Source: Terriglobia bacterium (GTDB lineage Bacteria; Acidobacteriota; Terriglobia; Terriglobales; Acidobacteriaceae). From it: a DNA stretch of 39,693 nucleotides. Made by a program: the position numbers and the translations under genes. Every line of letters starts with the position of its first letter. Within the stretch, counting starts at the first letter, position 1. The notes beneath the pieces were generated by a model. That model was not told the DNA's origin and did no database searches. It saw only the letters and a program-made list of their open reading frames with translations. The stretch is from contig JAIQFM010000015.1 of the NCBI GenBank assembly GCA_020073285.1, positions 1 through 39,693 on the forward strand, read 5' to 3'. Positions 1-7,612 of this stretch are shown here, one piece after another.

Positions 1-7
1 CTTTTTC

Positions 8-32
8 GGCTCTGCGCAGGAATCTGAAAAAC
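8..32 (+). repeat. Left terminal inverted repeat of the ISL3 element
   Basis: 25-bp end that pairs with 1329-1353 in inverse orientation, with 18 of 25 positions matching. The shared core includes GAATCTG. It lies 53 bp upstream of the transposase start. Confidence 0.75.
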
Positions 33-84
33 TTGTGGATTTACTGGATTCCAGAGTAGCGGGTGTGGCGGTACGCTGGTTGGG

Positions 85-1320
85 ATGAGCGACAGCGAGT
101 GGACGAAGATTCTGGGGTGGCCGGGTTACCGGGTCTATCGAAGCGAGATCAACGAAGTGGCCAAGACTCTGCGTTTGTGGGTGCGGCGGAAGCGCGGGAA
201 CCGCAAGCTGGTGTGTTGCGGCTGCGGGAAACGGGTGCATGAAATCGTCGAGACCTATGAGCGGGAGGTGCGCGATCTGCCTTGGTCGCAGTATCGGGCG
301 ACGGTGGTGATTGAGTTGCACCGGGTGCGCTGTCCGGATTGCGGGATCAAGCGGGAGAAGGTGGAGCAATTGCCCAGCAAGGCCCCGTTCAGCAAGCGCT
401 TCGAAGAGGCCATCGGGGAGGCCTGCGAGAGCGCCCCGGTGCGGCGGGTGGCGCGCCGCTTGGGGCTGGCGGCCAGCACCGTGCGCGCCATCGATCTGCG
501 TTACTTGATGCGCTGGGCGGCCGGACGCAGGAAGCCAGCCTTACGGCAGATGGGCGTCGATGAGATCCATCTGGGGAAGAAGCAGAAGTTCCTCACGGTG
601 GTGAGTAATCTGGCCACGGGAGAACCGTTGTGGTTTGGGCGGGAGCGGAAGAAGGAGACTCTCGACGGGTTCTTTCGAGAGCAGTTAAGCAGCTTCCAAC
701 GCAGCGCGATCCAGGCTGCTTGTGTCGACATGTGGGAGCCATTCCGGCAAAGCCTGGAACAGTGGGTACCGGGGTGCCGGATTGTCTACGATAAGTTCCA
801 CATCATGCAGCACGCGGGAGCGGCGGTGGATGAAGTGCGCCGGGCGGAGTTCTTCCGCAAGGGCGGTGCCGCGCGCGAAGTGGTGAAGGGCAAACGCTGG
901 CTGCTGTTGTCTCGCTGGGTTCACCTGAACACGGACAAAAAGCGGCAACTCAATCGACTGTTCGCGCTGAACCGCCGGGTGATGAAAGCCTATCTGCTGA
1001 AAGAGAGCCTGGACCGGCTGTGGAGCTACCGCTATGAAGGCGCCATGCTGCGATATCTGCAGAGCTGGATCGACCAGTTGCGCTGGCAGCGGCTGAAGCC
1101 CATGGAGAAGCTGGCGCACATGTTGCTGGACCATCTGGAAGGAATCTTGAACTACTGCCGAATCAAGGTGCCGTTTGGCGTGGTGGAAGCCGTCAACGGA
1201 AACATCAAGGCGCTGTTACGTCGTGGCCGCGGATACCGCGATCTGAACTATCTGCTGCTGAAGGCGCAGCGGCTGGCCGTCACCAAGACCCAATTCCTCG
1301 TTCTTCAGAAAGCCGCATAA
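85..1320 (+). CDS. ISL3-family transposase
   Basis: A 411-residue transposase that catalyses movement of the surrounding element. The N-terminal ~90 residues contain the zinc-finger typical of ISL3 transposases: paired cysteines in CCGCG near residue 44 and CPDCG near residue 84. A helix-turn-helix stretch follows around 105-135. The DDE domain shows the first acidic motif in GVDEIH near residue 157, the second in CVDMWEPF near 213, and the final Glu in VVEAVNGN near 372. Length and motif order are normal, and there is no internal stop, so it may be active. The start used is the ATG 53 bp inside the left terminal repeat. The stop lies 8 bp before the right repeat, so the gene fills the element. 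Confidence 0.93.
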   Translation: MSDSEWTKILGWPGYRVYRSEINEVAKTLRLWVRRKRGNRKLVCCGCGKRVHEIVETYEREVRDLPWSQYRATVVIELHRVRCPDCGIKREKVEQLPSKAPFSKRFEEAIGEACESAPVRRVARRLGLAASTVRAIDLRYLMRWAAGRRKPALRQMGVDEIHLGKKQKFLTVVSNLATGEPLWFGRERKKETLDGFFREQLSSFQRSAIQAACVDMWEPFRQSLEQWVPGCRIVYDKFHIMQHAGAAVDEVRRAEFFRKGGAAREVVKGKRWLLLSRWVHLNTDKKRQLNRLFALNRRVMKAYLLKESLDRLWSYRYEGAMLRYLQSWIDQLRWQRLKPMEKLAHMLLDHLEGILNYCRIKVPFGVVEAVNGNIKALLRRGRGYRDLNYLLLKAQRLAVTKTQFLVLQKAA

Positions 1321-1328
1321 AATGCTCG

Positions 1329-1353
1329 GTTCACCAGATTCTCGTGCAGAACC
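1329..1353 (+). repeat. Right terminal inverted repeat of the ISL3 element
   Basis: Inverse partner of 8-32, starting 8 bp after the transposase stop codon. The 1354-1505 stretch between this repeat and the epimerase start holds no recognised gene, hairpin or promoter. Confidence 0.75.
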
Positions 1354-1505
1354 CCATTTGCATACTCATCAATGCTGGTGTGAGAGCATGTTTGCGACGT
1401 GCTGTGACTCGCTCGCTCGCGCGCCGCATCTGCCCAAGGTTAAATTCTGGCCCTTGTGCGGCACCGCATGGGATGGCGCATTGACCCCGGAAGGTGAGGG
1501 CAGGC

Positions 1506-2495
1506 ATGAGGGGTAGGCGATTCTTGGTTGTGGGAGGCGCGGGTTTCATCGGCAGCCATTTTGCCGATCGGCTTCTCGCCGACGCGGAAGTCGAGCGTGT
1601 AACCATTTTCGACAACTTCTCGTCCGGCAGGGAGTGGCACTTTGCACATCATGGCGACGATTCCCGGTTTGAAGTTGTGCGTGATGACGTGAAGGATTTG
1701 GCGGCTCTTAAGGGCGCCATGGACGGGCACGAGGTCGTTATTCACCTCGCCTCGAATCCCGACATCGCCCGCGCTGTCACCGACCCTGACATTGACTTCC
1801 GTGAGGGTACCTGTCTCACCGCGCACGTGCTTGAAGCGATGCGAGTCACATCGGCAAAGCGGCTGTTGTATGCGTCGGGCAGCGGGATCTATGGCGACAT
1901 TGGATTCATTGAAGCTGAGGAGGACTTCGGGCCGTTGATTCCGATCTCTACCTATGGGGCCAGCAAGCTTGCGGGCGAGGCGCTGATTAGCTCCTACTGT
2001 CACATGTTCGAGTTGTCCGCCTGCGTATTTCGCTTCGGCAATGTCGTCGGCCCCCGTCAGACACACGGCGTCGGATTCGATTTTCTCCGCAGTCTGCGGC
2101 AAGATCCAATTCATCTTCGAATCCTGGGGGATGGCTCTCAGAGCAAGTCTTATATTCACGTTGAAGATGTAATCGCTGCAGTTCTAACTGCTCACGAAAA
2201 CACAACTGAGCGCTTTCGTGCCTACAACGTTGCCACCGGTGATTACATTACGGTCGAGGAGATTGCCAGGATTGTCTGTCAGTGTGCGGGCTTGGATCCG
2301 GCGCAGGTCGAGTTCGAGTATACGGGGGGAGATCGCGGGTGGAGGGGGGATGTGCCGGTAGTTCGCCTGAATACCGATCGTATTCGTGCGCTTGGTTGGA
2401 GGTGTTCGCGGTCCTCATCTGAGGCATTACGCGCTTCAGTACAGGCGCTGTTGCAGGATGCGCAGCGCCTGTTCGCCGCGGCAGGAGTGGCATGA
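1506..2495 (+). CDS. NAD-dependent sugar epimerase/dehydratase (extended SDR)
   Basis: An extended short-chain dehydrogenase/reductase acting on a nucleotide sugar, probably cytoplasmic. The N-terminus has the Rossmann signature GGAGFIGSH at about residues 10-18. The catalytic tyrosine and lysine are in YGASK at about 150-154, with a serine-rich ASGSG loop upstream at about 124-128 providing the usual Ser/Thr. Length (329 residues) suits UDP-glucose 4-epimerase-like enzymes. ATG 1506 is preferred over GTG 1494 because GAGGG sits five bases before it. The stop overlaps the next start (ATGA), which implies translational coupling with the heptose kinase. The exact substrate cannot be read from sequence; a GDP- or UDP-activated heptose or hexose fits the context. 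It is the first gene of the heptose operon, just after the IS. Confidence 0.85.
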   Translation: MRGRRFLVVGGAGFIGSHFADRLLADAEVERVTIFDNFSSGREWHFAHHGDDSRFEVVRDDVKDLAALKGAMDGHEVVIHLASNPDIARAVTDPDIDFREGTCLTAHVLEAMRVTSAKRLLYASGSGIYGDIGFIEAEEDFGPLIPISTYGASKLAGEALISSYCHMFELSACVFRFGNVVGPRQTHGVGFDFLRSLRQDPIHLRILGDGSQSKSYIHVEDVIAAVLTAHENTTERFRAYNVATGDYITVEEIARIVCQCAGLDPAQVEFEYTGGDRGWRGDVPVVRLNTDRIRALGWRCSRSSSEALRASVQALLQDAQRLFAAAGVA

Positions 2496-3475
2496 TTATT
2501 ACGCGCAGCCCGTTGCGCATTTCCTTGGGTGGCGGCGGGACCGACCTTCCCTCCTACTACCGCCAGCATGGCGGATTTGTCGTTTCCGCGGCGATCAATC
2601 GCTACGTTTACATTACCATTCACCAGGCGTTTCGGCCGTACATCATGCTGAAGTACTCAAAGCTGGAGGAAGTTGAGAGCGTCGACCAGATTGTGCACCC
2701 CATCATACGGGAGGCGTTAAAGCGATTGCAGATCCCCGGCCCACATCTGGAGATCGTCAGTATTTCCGACATCCCTGCGGGTACAGGACTGGGATCATCC
2801 GGCAGCTTCACTACTGCGTTGCTACGTGCGCTGCATACCCTGAAGAACGATTTTGTGCCGCCACAGGAACTCGCGGAAGAAGCTTGCGAGATTGAGATCG
2901 GTAGGCTCGCGGCACCTATTGGCAAGCAGGACCAGTATATCGCTGCCTGTGGTGGCATCACCTGTTTTCAGTTTCTGCCGGATGAACGCGTAACGGTGGA
3001 ACCACTCAAAATGTCTCCTGAAGCTCTCGCAAACCTTGAAGATAATTTACTGCTTTTCTTCACTGGTTATACACGTTCCGCCTCGGATCTATTACACGAT
3101 CAAGATGCCCGGACGCGACACAACGACAGCGAGATGCTGGCGAACCTGCACTTCGTGAAGCAACTGGGAATGGAAAGCCGTGATGCATTGCAGGCGGGGG
3201 ACCTACGACGATTTGCCGAGTTGATGCATTGTCATTGGCTCCGTAAGAAGAACCGCTCGCCGGGGATGAGCAATCCGGAAATCGATGAGCTATATGAACT
3301 GGGGCGCAAGAACGGTGCGTTGGGCGGCAAGTTGATCGGCGCAGGCGGCGGCGGCTTCCTGCTGTTTTACGCGGAGAATAAGACCCAACTTCGCCGGGCG
3401 TTGCGTGAGGCGGGCCTGCGGGAGGTCCGGGTGCAATTTGATTTTGCGGGTACTTCTGTGTTGGCTAACTCCTGA
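2492..3475 (+). CDS. hddA: D-glycero-D-manno-heptose 7-phosphate kinase (HddA-like GHMP kinase)
   Basis: A GHMP-family sugar kinase that would phosphorylate C1 of D-glycero-D-manno-heptose 7-phosphate, giving the 1,7-bisphosphate for the GDP-heptose route. The substrate-binding N-terminus RSPLRISLGGGGTDLP spans about residues 5-20 and is typical of HddA/FKP-type sugar kinases. The GHMP phosphate loop PAGTGLGSSGS lies at 95-105, the catalytic-Asp segment GKQDQY at 144-149, and the C-terminal glycine motif GAGGGGFL near 292. Length of 327 residues is standard. Start overlaps the preceding stop by four bases (ATGA), and its stop is directly followed by the nucleotidyltransferase leader. Neighbouring guanylyltransferase and isomerase/phosphatase genes support a heptose rather than an L-fucose substrate. 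Confidence 0.88.
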   Translation: MIITRSPLRISLGGGGTDLPSYYRQHGGFVVSAAINRYVYITIHQAFRPYIMLKYSKLEEVESVDQIVHPIIREALKRLQIPGPHLEIVSISDIPAGTGLGSSGSFTTALLRALHTLKNDFVPPQELAEEACEIEIGRLAAPIGKQDQYIAACGGITCFQFLPDERVTVEPLKMSPEALANLEDNLLLFFTGYTRSASDLLHDQDARTRHNDSEMLANLHFVKQLGMESRDALQAGDLRRFAELMHCHWLRKKNRSPGMSNPEIDELYELGRKNGALGGKLIGAGGGGFLLFYAENKTQLRRALREAGLREVRVQFDFAGTSVLANS

Positions 3476-3484
3476 GTGGGAAAC

Positions 3485-4189
3485 ATGATCTCTGCTGCCG
3501 TCCTTGCCGGTGGGTTGGCGACGCGGCTTCGGCCGCTGACGGCCGGGACCCCGAAGTCATTGCTCCAAGTAAATGGAGAACCGTTCATTGCTCATCAATT
3601 GCGGCTTCTCAGGGCGAGCGGCATCGAGCACGTCGTTCTCTGTGTCAGTTTCCTCGGCGAGATGATCCAGCGAGCGGTTGGCGATGGGTGTGCCTTTGGA
3701 CTACATGTCGATTATTCCTTTGACGGCGAACGCATGATGGGAACCGCTGGGGCGATCAAGAGCGCACTCCCAAAGCTAGGAGAAGCGTTCTTTGTATTAT
3801 ACGGCGACTCCTATTTGCCCTGTGACTACGCCGCGGTGGCTGCGAAGTTCACGGCAACAGACAAGCTGGCATTGATGACGGTATTTCGAAATCGGAATAT
3901 GTGGGACGTCAGCAACATCGAGTTTGAGGATGGCAAGATCATCGCGTATGACAAAAGAACCCCTAGCTCGAGTATGCAGTACATTGACTACGGTCTAGGT
4001 GTGTTCAGCGCAGCCGCATTTGCCGTTGTGCCAAGCGATCGCCCATCGGATCTGGCGGACTTGTATCGTAACTTGCTTGCGCGCGGTGAAGTCATCGGCT
4101 TCGAAGTGCTGGAAAGGTTTTACGAGGTAGGCTCGATTAAAGGACTGGATGATACTGCCGAATATCTAGCGCGTAGAGGTGACCGATGA
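3485..4189 (+). CDS. hddC: D-glycero-D-manno-heptose 1-phosphate guanylyltransferase (HddC-like)
   Basis: A nucleotidyltransferase predicted to join GMP to heptose 1-phosphate and so make GDP-D-glycero-D-manno-heptose. The signature AVLAGGLATRLRPLT at about residues 5-19, followed by TPKSLL, is the nucleotide-binding loop and catalytic lysine region of sugar-1-phosphate nucleotidyltransferases. YGDSYLP near 102 is the metal-binding Asp segment. At 234 residues it is the short single-domain form found in HddC and MurU-type enzymes. A GTG at 3476 is also in frame, but ATG 3485 has a GGGA-type ribosome site at normal distance. The stop overlaps the next ATG (ATGA). Use of GTP is inferred from the neighbours, not visible in the sequence. 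Confidence 0.85.
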   Translation: MISAAVLAGGLATRLRPLTAGTPKSLLQVNGEPFIAHQLRLLRASGIEHVVLCVSFLGEMIQRAVGDGCAFGLHVDYSFDGERMMGTAGAIKSALPKLGEAFFVLYGDSYLPCDYAAVAAKFTATDKLALMTVFRNRNMWDVSNIEFEDGKIIAYDKRTPSSSMQYIDYGLGVFSAAAFAVVPSDRPSDLADLYRNLLARGEVIGFEVLERFYEVGSIKGLDDTAEYLARRGDR

Positions 4190-5361
4190 GTGCGATGACC
4201 GAAACGTTCGCCCGGCAGTATCTGCGAGAGGCAGGCGAAATCATCGGCAAGCTGGACGTGGAAAGCATTGAGAGAGCAGCGTTGTTGTTGGCCCAGACGC
4301 GCCATGGTGGAGGACGGTTGTTCATCATTGGCGTAGGCGGCAGTGCCGCCAACGCATCCCATGCCGTCAATGATTTTCGCAAGATCGCTGGAATCGAAGC
4401 TTATGCACCTACGGATAACGTCTCGGAACTCACGGCACGCATCAATGATGACGGTTGGGCCACAGTCTTCCAGCGGTGGCTGCGCACAAGCCGCCTGCAA
4501 TCGATTGACACCTTGCTTGTGCTCTCGGTCGGCGGCGGTAATTTAGAGAAGAACGTCAGTCCGAATATCGTGGCGGCACTCCAGTACGCAAAGGAGGTAG
4601 GCGCAAAGGTCATCGGCATCGTCGGGCGCGACGGCGGCTACACCAGTACCGTGGCCGACGTGCTGATTCTGGTTCCCACGGTCAATGCGGCTCATGTGAC
4701 GCCGCACACGGAGGCGTTCCAGGCTGTCGTGTGGCATCTACTGGTCTCCCATCCTAAAGTGAAGGTTGAAGCTACCAAGTGGGAATCGGTGGTGGTCTCG
4801 ACGCCGCGGCCCAGACGCGCAGTTTTCCTGGACCGCGATGGCGTGCTTAACCGCGCGATTCTCCGTAATGGCAAGCCGCATCCCCCCTCTTCCATTGAGC
4901 AACTTGAAATCCCGACGGACGTCCCCGACGCTTTGCAAGAGCTTAAGCAACATGGTTTTGAGTTGATCGTAGTCACCAATCAACCCGACGTTGCCCGCGG
5001 TACACAGTCCCGCGAAATGGTCGAGCAAATGAATCAGCGGCTTAAATCTCTCCTCCCACTTGACGACGTCTTCGTCTGTTATCACATGGACCAAGACAAG
5101 TGCATGTGTCGCAAGCCGCAGCCTGGTCTGCTGCTACAAGCCGCGGAGAAGTTGAATATCGACCTGGCAGGCAGTTTCATGGTCGGCGACCGCTGGCGAG
5201 ATGTAGAAGCGGGCCAAAACGCCGGGTGCAGGACCATCCTGATCAATAATTCCTATGATGAGAAATCCCCTGCCAAGACCCCGGACCTCTGTGTCGACTC
5301 CCTTGGCCAAGCGGCACGCTGGATCATTCAGCACGCTACAACCCAGATCCGGGCGACGTGA
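4186..5361 (+). CDS. gmhA-gmhB: Fused sedoheptulose 7-phosphate isomerase and heptose 1,7-bisphosphate phosphatase (GmhA-GmhB)
   Basis: A two-domain enzyme covering two non-adjacent steps of heptose synthesis. Residues 1-195 are a SIS domain with GVGGSAANASHAVNDF (49-64) as the phosphosugar loop, LSVGGGN (113-119), and TPHTEAFQAVVWH (172-184) holding probable active-site Glu, Gln and His. Residues 210-391 are a HAD phosphatase: FLDRDGV (214-220), TNQ (264-266), a zinc-site pattern Cys298-x-His300-x5-Cys306-x-Cys308, and GDRWRD (334-339). These match GmhB. A linker of about 15 residues joins the parts. In most bacteria these are separate proteins. The start overlaps the hddC stop. The SIS part lacks the Glu four residues after the loop His that classical GmhA uses as a metal ligand (Asp here), so it belongs to a variant subgroup. 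Confidence 0.88.
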   Translation: MSAMTETFARQYLREAGEIIGKLDVESIERAALLLAQTRHGGGRLFIIGVGGSAANASHAVNDFRKIAGIEAYAPTDNVSELTARINDDGWATVFQRWLRTSRLQSIDTLLVLSVGGGNLEKNVSPNIVAALQYAKEVGAKVIGIVGRDGGYTSTVADVLILVPTVNAAHVTPHTEAFQAVVWHLLVSHPKVKVEATKWESVVVSTPRPRRAVFLDRDGVLNRAILRNGKPHPPSSIEQLEIPTDVPDALQELKQHGFELIVVTNQPDVARGTQSREMVEQMNQRLKSLLPLDDVFVCYHMDQDKCMCRKPQPGLLLQAAEKLNIDLAGSFMVGDRWRDVEAGQNAGCRTILINNSYDEKSPAKTPDLCVDSLGQAARWIIQHATTQIRAT

Positions 5362-5511
5362 GCCCCGACACGCTGTGCTGAACCGCATTACCTTTGCGAC
5401 AGTGGCAAACCTGTGCCGCTATCGATGCCCGTGCTTTCATTACTGCTAGGCTGCATCGTTGATTTCGCGGCGAACGCCGCAAGAATCCATTCTCATTGAG
5501 GGACAATTGCG

Positions 5512-6264
5512 ATGAACCTGGGAAAAATCGTCGCAATGGTAAGATGTGCGGTTCAATGCGGCTGCTGGAACGCGGTGAAGATGTATACCCCTTCGCTGAA
5601 CCCCACCGCGCTCACGCGGCTCAATCTGAGTTCTCTCCGGCATCCCTTATGGGTGAGCAAGGACAAATTTGACGAGTTCATATTTCGTGAGGTTGTGCTG
5701 CAAGGCGAGTACGATCAAGATTGTATCCGGTCAATGAGAGGAGCGCGATTTATAATAGATGCGGGAGCTCACATTGGACTGGCTACCGTACAATTCGCGA
5801 CGTGGTTCCCTGAAGCCCGAATTGTATCCATCGAACCCAGTGAGAAGAACTTTGCCGTGCTTTGTCGCAATGCGGCTCCCTATCCGAATGTTTCGGTGAT
5901 TCACGGGGCTCTGTGGAGCCGTAACACTGCCCTTGAAATAGAGAACCGGGATTCGAACTCGACTGGCTTCCGTGTTCGTGAAGCAACAAGTGGAACCATC
6001 GTCGGTGTTACAATCCCCGAAGTTATGCGGCGCTTCGGCTCCGCCGAAATCGATCTTCTCAAGATGGACATCGAAGGCACGGAAAAGGAAATCTTTGAGG
6101 CCTCGACGGAGGAGTGGTTGCCCAAGACGCGCACGATTTGTATTGAGCTGCATGACTGGCTGAGATCCGGCTGCGCGTACGCTTTTTACTCCAAGATCCA
6201 CTCCCGCCGGTTCAACCAGTATCAGCCCCCGCCTGGATTGGTTGACATCGTCCAGTTCACCTAA
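5512..6264 (+). CDS. FkbM-family SAM-dependent methyltransferase
   Basis: A 250-residue methyltransferase of the FkbM family, which O-methylates sugars and polyketide-derived groups. The SAM-binding motif I DAGAHIGL is at 83-90, the acidic ribose-binding EP at 108-109, and the family motif LLKMDIEGTE at 182-191. There is no signal peptide, so it probably works in the cytoplasm on a nucleotide-sugar or lipid-linked glycan. It lies 150 bp after the heptose operon in the same direction. That gap holds no recognised gene. Location suggests methylation of the heptose or of the glycan carrying it; the acceptor is not known. Confidence 0.85.
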   Translation: MNLGKIVAMVRCAVQCGCWNAVKMYTPSLNPTALTRLNLSSLRHPLWVSKDKFDEFIFREVVLQGEYDQDCIRSMRGARFIIDAGAHIGLATVQFATWFPEARIVSIEPSEKNFAVLCRNAAPYPNVSVIHGALWSRNTALEIENRDSNSTGFRVREATSGTIVGVTIPEVMRRFGSAEIDLLKMDIEGTEKEIFEASTEEWLPKTRTICIELHDWLRSGCAYAFYSKIHSRRFNQYQPPPGLVDIVQFT

Positions 6265-6370
6265 GTGGGGTTGGTTCGAGACAAATTGTGCGAGAATCAT
6301 TCAACGTAGCTCGGGCACTGAATGGCGGCAGTGTGATTACCAGGACGACAAGACGTGGTAAGGAGCGCCG

Positions 6371-7129
6371 ATGAGATCAGTTTCTGATCTAAAGGTTAAG
6401 GTTTTTGCCGATGGCGCAGACAAAGCCAGCATGCTGGAGCTTTATCGCAAGCCATACATCCAGGGTTTCACGACGAACCCGACGCTGATGCGCAAGGCAG
6501 GCATTACGGACTACCAGGCGTTCGCGCTAGACATACTGCAATCGATCCCAGATCGGCCGATCTCGTTCGAGGTGTTCGCGGACGACGCAGAGGAGATGGA
6601 ACGGCAGGCACGTTACATTGCCAACTGGGGCGAGCAGGTATTTGTCAAGATCCCGGTCATGAATACGCGCCGTGAGCCCATGTACGACTTGGTGCGGCGC
6701 CTCTCCGGAGACGGCATTCAGGTCAATGTGACCGCGCTTCTTGCCCTCGATCAAGTGCGAGATGTGTGCCGGGCGTTGCACGGCGGCGGGCGGTCCTATG
6801 TTTCGGTGTTCGCCGGACGGATTGCCGATACCGGCCGCGACCCAGTCCCGCTAATGAGTGCGGCGGCCGAGTTAGTCCGAGCGGAACCGCATGCGGAACT
6901 GATCTGGGCAAGTCCGCGGGAGTTGCTCAATATCTTTCAAGCTGATGACATCGGCTGCGATGTGATTACGGTGACCAGCGATGTATTGAAAAAGCTTTCG
7001 ATCGTCGGCAAAGATCTCGAGGAATACTCGCTTGAGACTGTACAGATGTTCTACCAGGACGCAAGGAAATCCGGGTTTTCCCTCGATGTCGTGCCACCCT
7101 CGCTTCCAGCAGTAGCCGGAAGATCATAG
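6371..7129 (+). CDS. Transaldolase / fructose-6-phosphate aldolase family protein
   Basis: A 252-residue class I aldolase of the small transaldolase family. FADGAD (12-17) gives the first-strand Asp, GFTTNPT (32-38) is the family signature, SFEVF (65-69) precedes the Schiff-base strand, and Lys93 in FVKIP is the predicted catalytic lysine. NVTAL near residue 118 is the next conserved strand. A strong ribosome site (AAGGAG) lies five bases before the ATG. Transaldolases exchange three-carbon units between fructose 6-phosphate and erythrose 4-phosphate and so can make sedoheptulose 7-phosphate, the precursor used by GmhA. Its place beside the heptose genes suggests a supply role; a general pentose-phosphate role is the alternative. 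The last ~12 residues look non-conserved and may come from the junction with the gene remnant downstream. Confidence 0.85.
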   Translation: MRSVSDLKVKVFADGADKASMLELYRKPYIQGFTTNPTLMRKAGITDYQAFALDILQSIPDRPISFEVFADDAEEMERQARYIANWGEQVFVKIPVMNTRREPMYDLVRRLSGDGIQVNVTALLALDQVRDVCRALHGGGRSYVSVFAGRIADTGRDPVPLMSAAAELVRAEPHAELIWASPRELLNIFQADDIGCDVITVTSDVLKKLSIVGKDLEEYSLETVQMFYQDARKSGFSLDVVPPSLPAVAGRS

Positions 7130-7143
7130 GTCCTCATTGCGCC

Positions 7144-7464
7144 TTGGGTACGAAAACCATGGCTCGTGGAATTCCCGTCATAGCCTGGGAACGAGGCTGC
7201 CTTGCCAGCATGATCTCTGATGGTGAGGGCCTTCTGGTGCCGCAGGATCATGATTTTGTGAACGCCGCAGTCAAATGCCTGCTGGGCTGGCGAGAACATC
7301 CATCTGCCTTTGCCGAAGTCTCGCATCGCGCCACCCTGGCGGTTGCCGCGAGGAATGCCAACGACAGCCAGAATTTTCAGGAGCTCTTGCGCGCGCTTGC
7401 GTTTTCGGGTGTTTCCGCGAAATTCGCCGCCGGCAACAGCTGCTCGCAATCAGGCTTGGAATAA
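7144..7464 (+). pseudogene. C-terminal remnant of a GT4-type glycosyltransferase
   Basis: The frame encodes about 107 residues beginning near TMARGIPVIAWERG, which resembles the donor-binding loop of GT-B (GT4 family) glycosyltransferases (consensus like EAMARGxPVIA). DGEGLLVPQD follows, matching the usual GLLVPP segment. The 250-300 residues that should precede are absent in every frame; the transaldolase gene ends only 14 bp upstream. The apparent TTG start has no ribosome site. It is best read as the 3' end of a deleted glycosyltransferase gene left at a recombination junction. The second IS begins 67 bp later, which points to IS-linked rearrangement. Confidence 0.65.
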
Positions 7465-7530
7465 ACAACCGGAGATGCCTTGCCACAGACTGCCTTTTGT
7501 CTCAGCTGCTCTGGATCGTAGCGTCCTCCC

Positions 7531-7552
7531 CCCTAGGAGCCTGTGGTGCAAG
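7531..7552 (+). repeat. Left inverted repeat of the second IS
   Basis: 22-bp end whose reverse complement matches 9033-9054 at 17 of 22 positions, including the outer CCCTAG. The transposase start is 61 bp inside. Confidence 0.7.
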
Positions 7553-7612
7553 TCTGGATTCGTGAGCAGAAAGTTCTGAAGTATCCACAGGCATTGTTCG
7601 TAGAATGCGCGC

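Larger units (their letters stand above)
8..1353 (+). mobile_element. Complete ISL3-family insertion sequence
   Basis: The element is bounded by imperfect inverted repeats at 8-32 and 1329-1353 and encodes one transposase. The left end begins GGCTCTGC and the reverse complement of the right end begins GGTTCTGC, a start typical of ISL3 elements. About 18 of 25 terminal bases agree. The family usually makes 8-bp target duplications. Only seven bases lie left of the element (CTTTTTC) and they match the right flank at five positions, so a duplication is at best eroded or chance. Size of about 1.35 kb fits the family. Confidence 0.85.

Noticed and set aside
1440..2159. 239-codon open frame opposite the epimerase gene
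   Set aside because: Shadow of the SDR gene; the forward frame carries all family motifs.
6265..6290. tRNA-like T-loop (GGTTCGA) after the FkbM gene
   Set aside because: No matching acceptor stem, anticodon arm or D-loop surrounds it.
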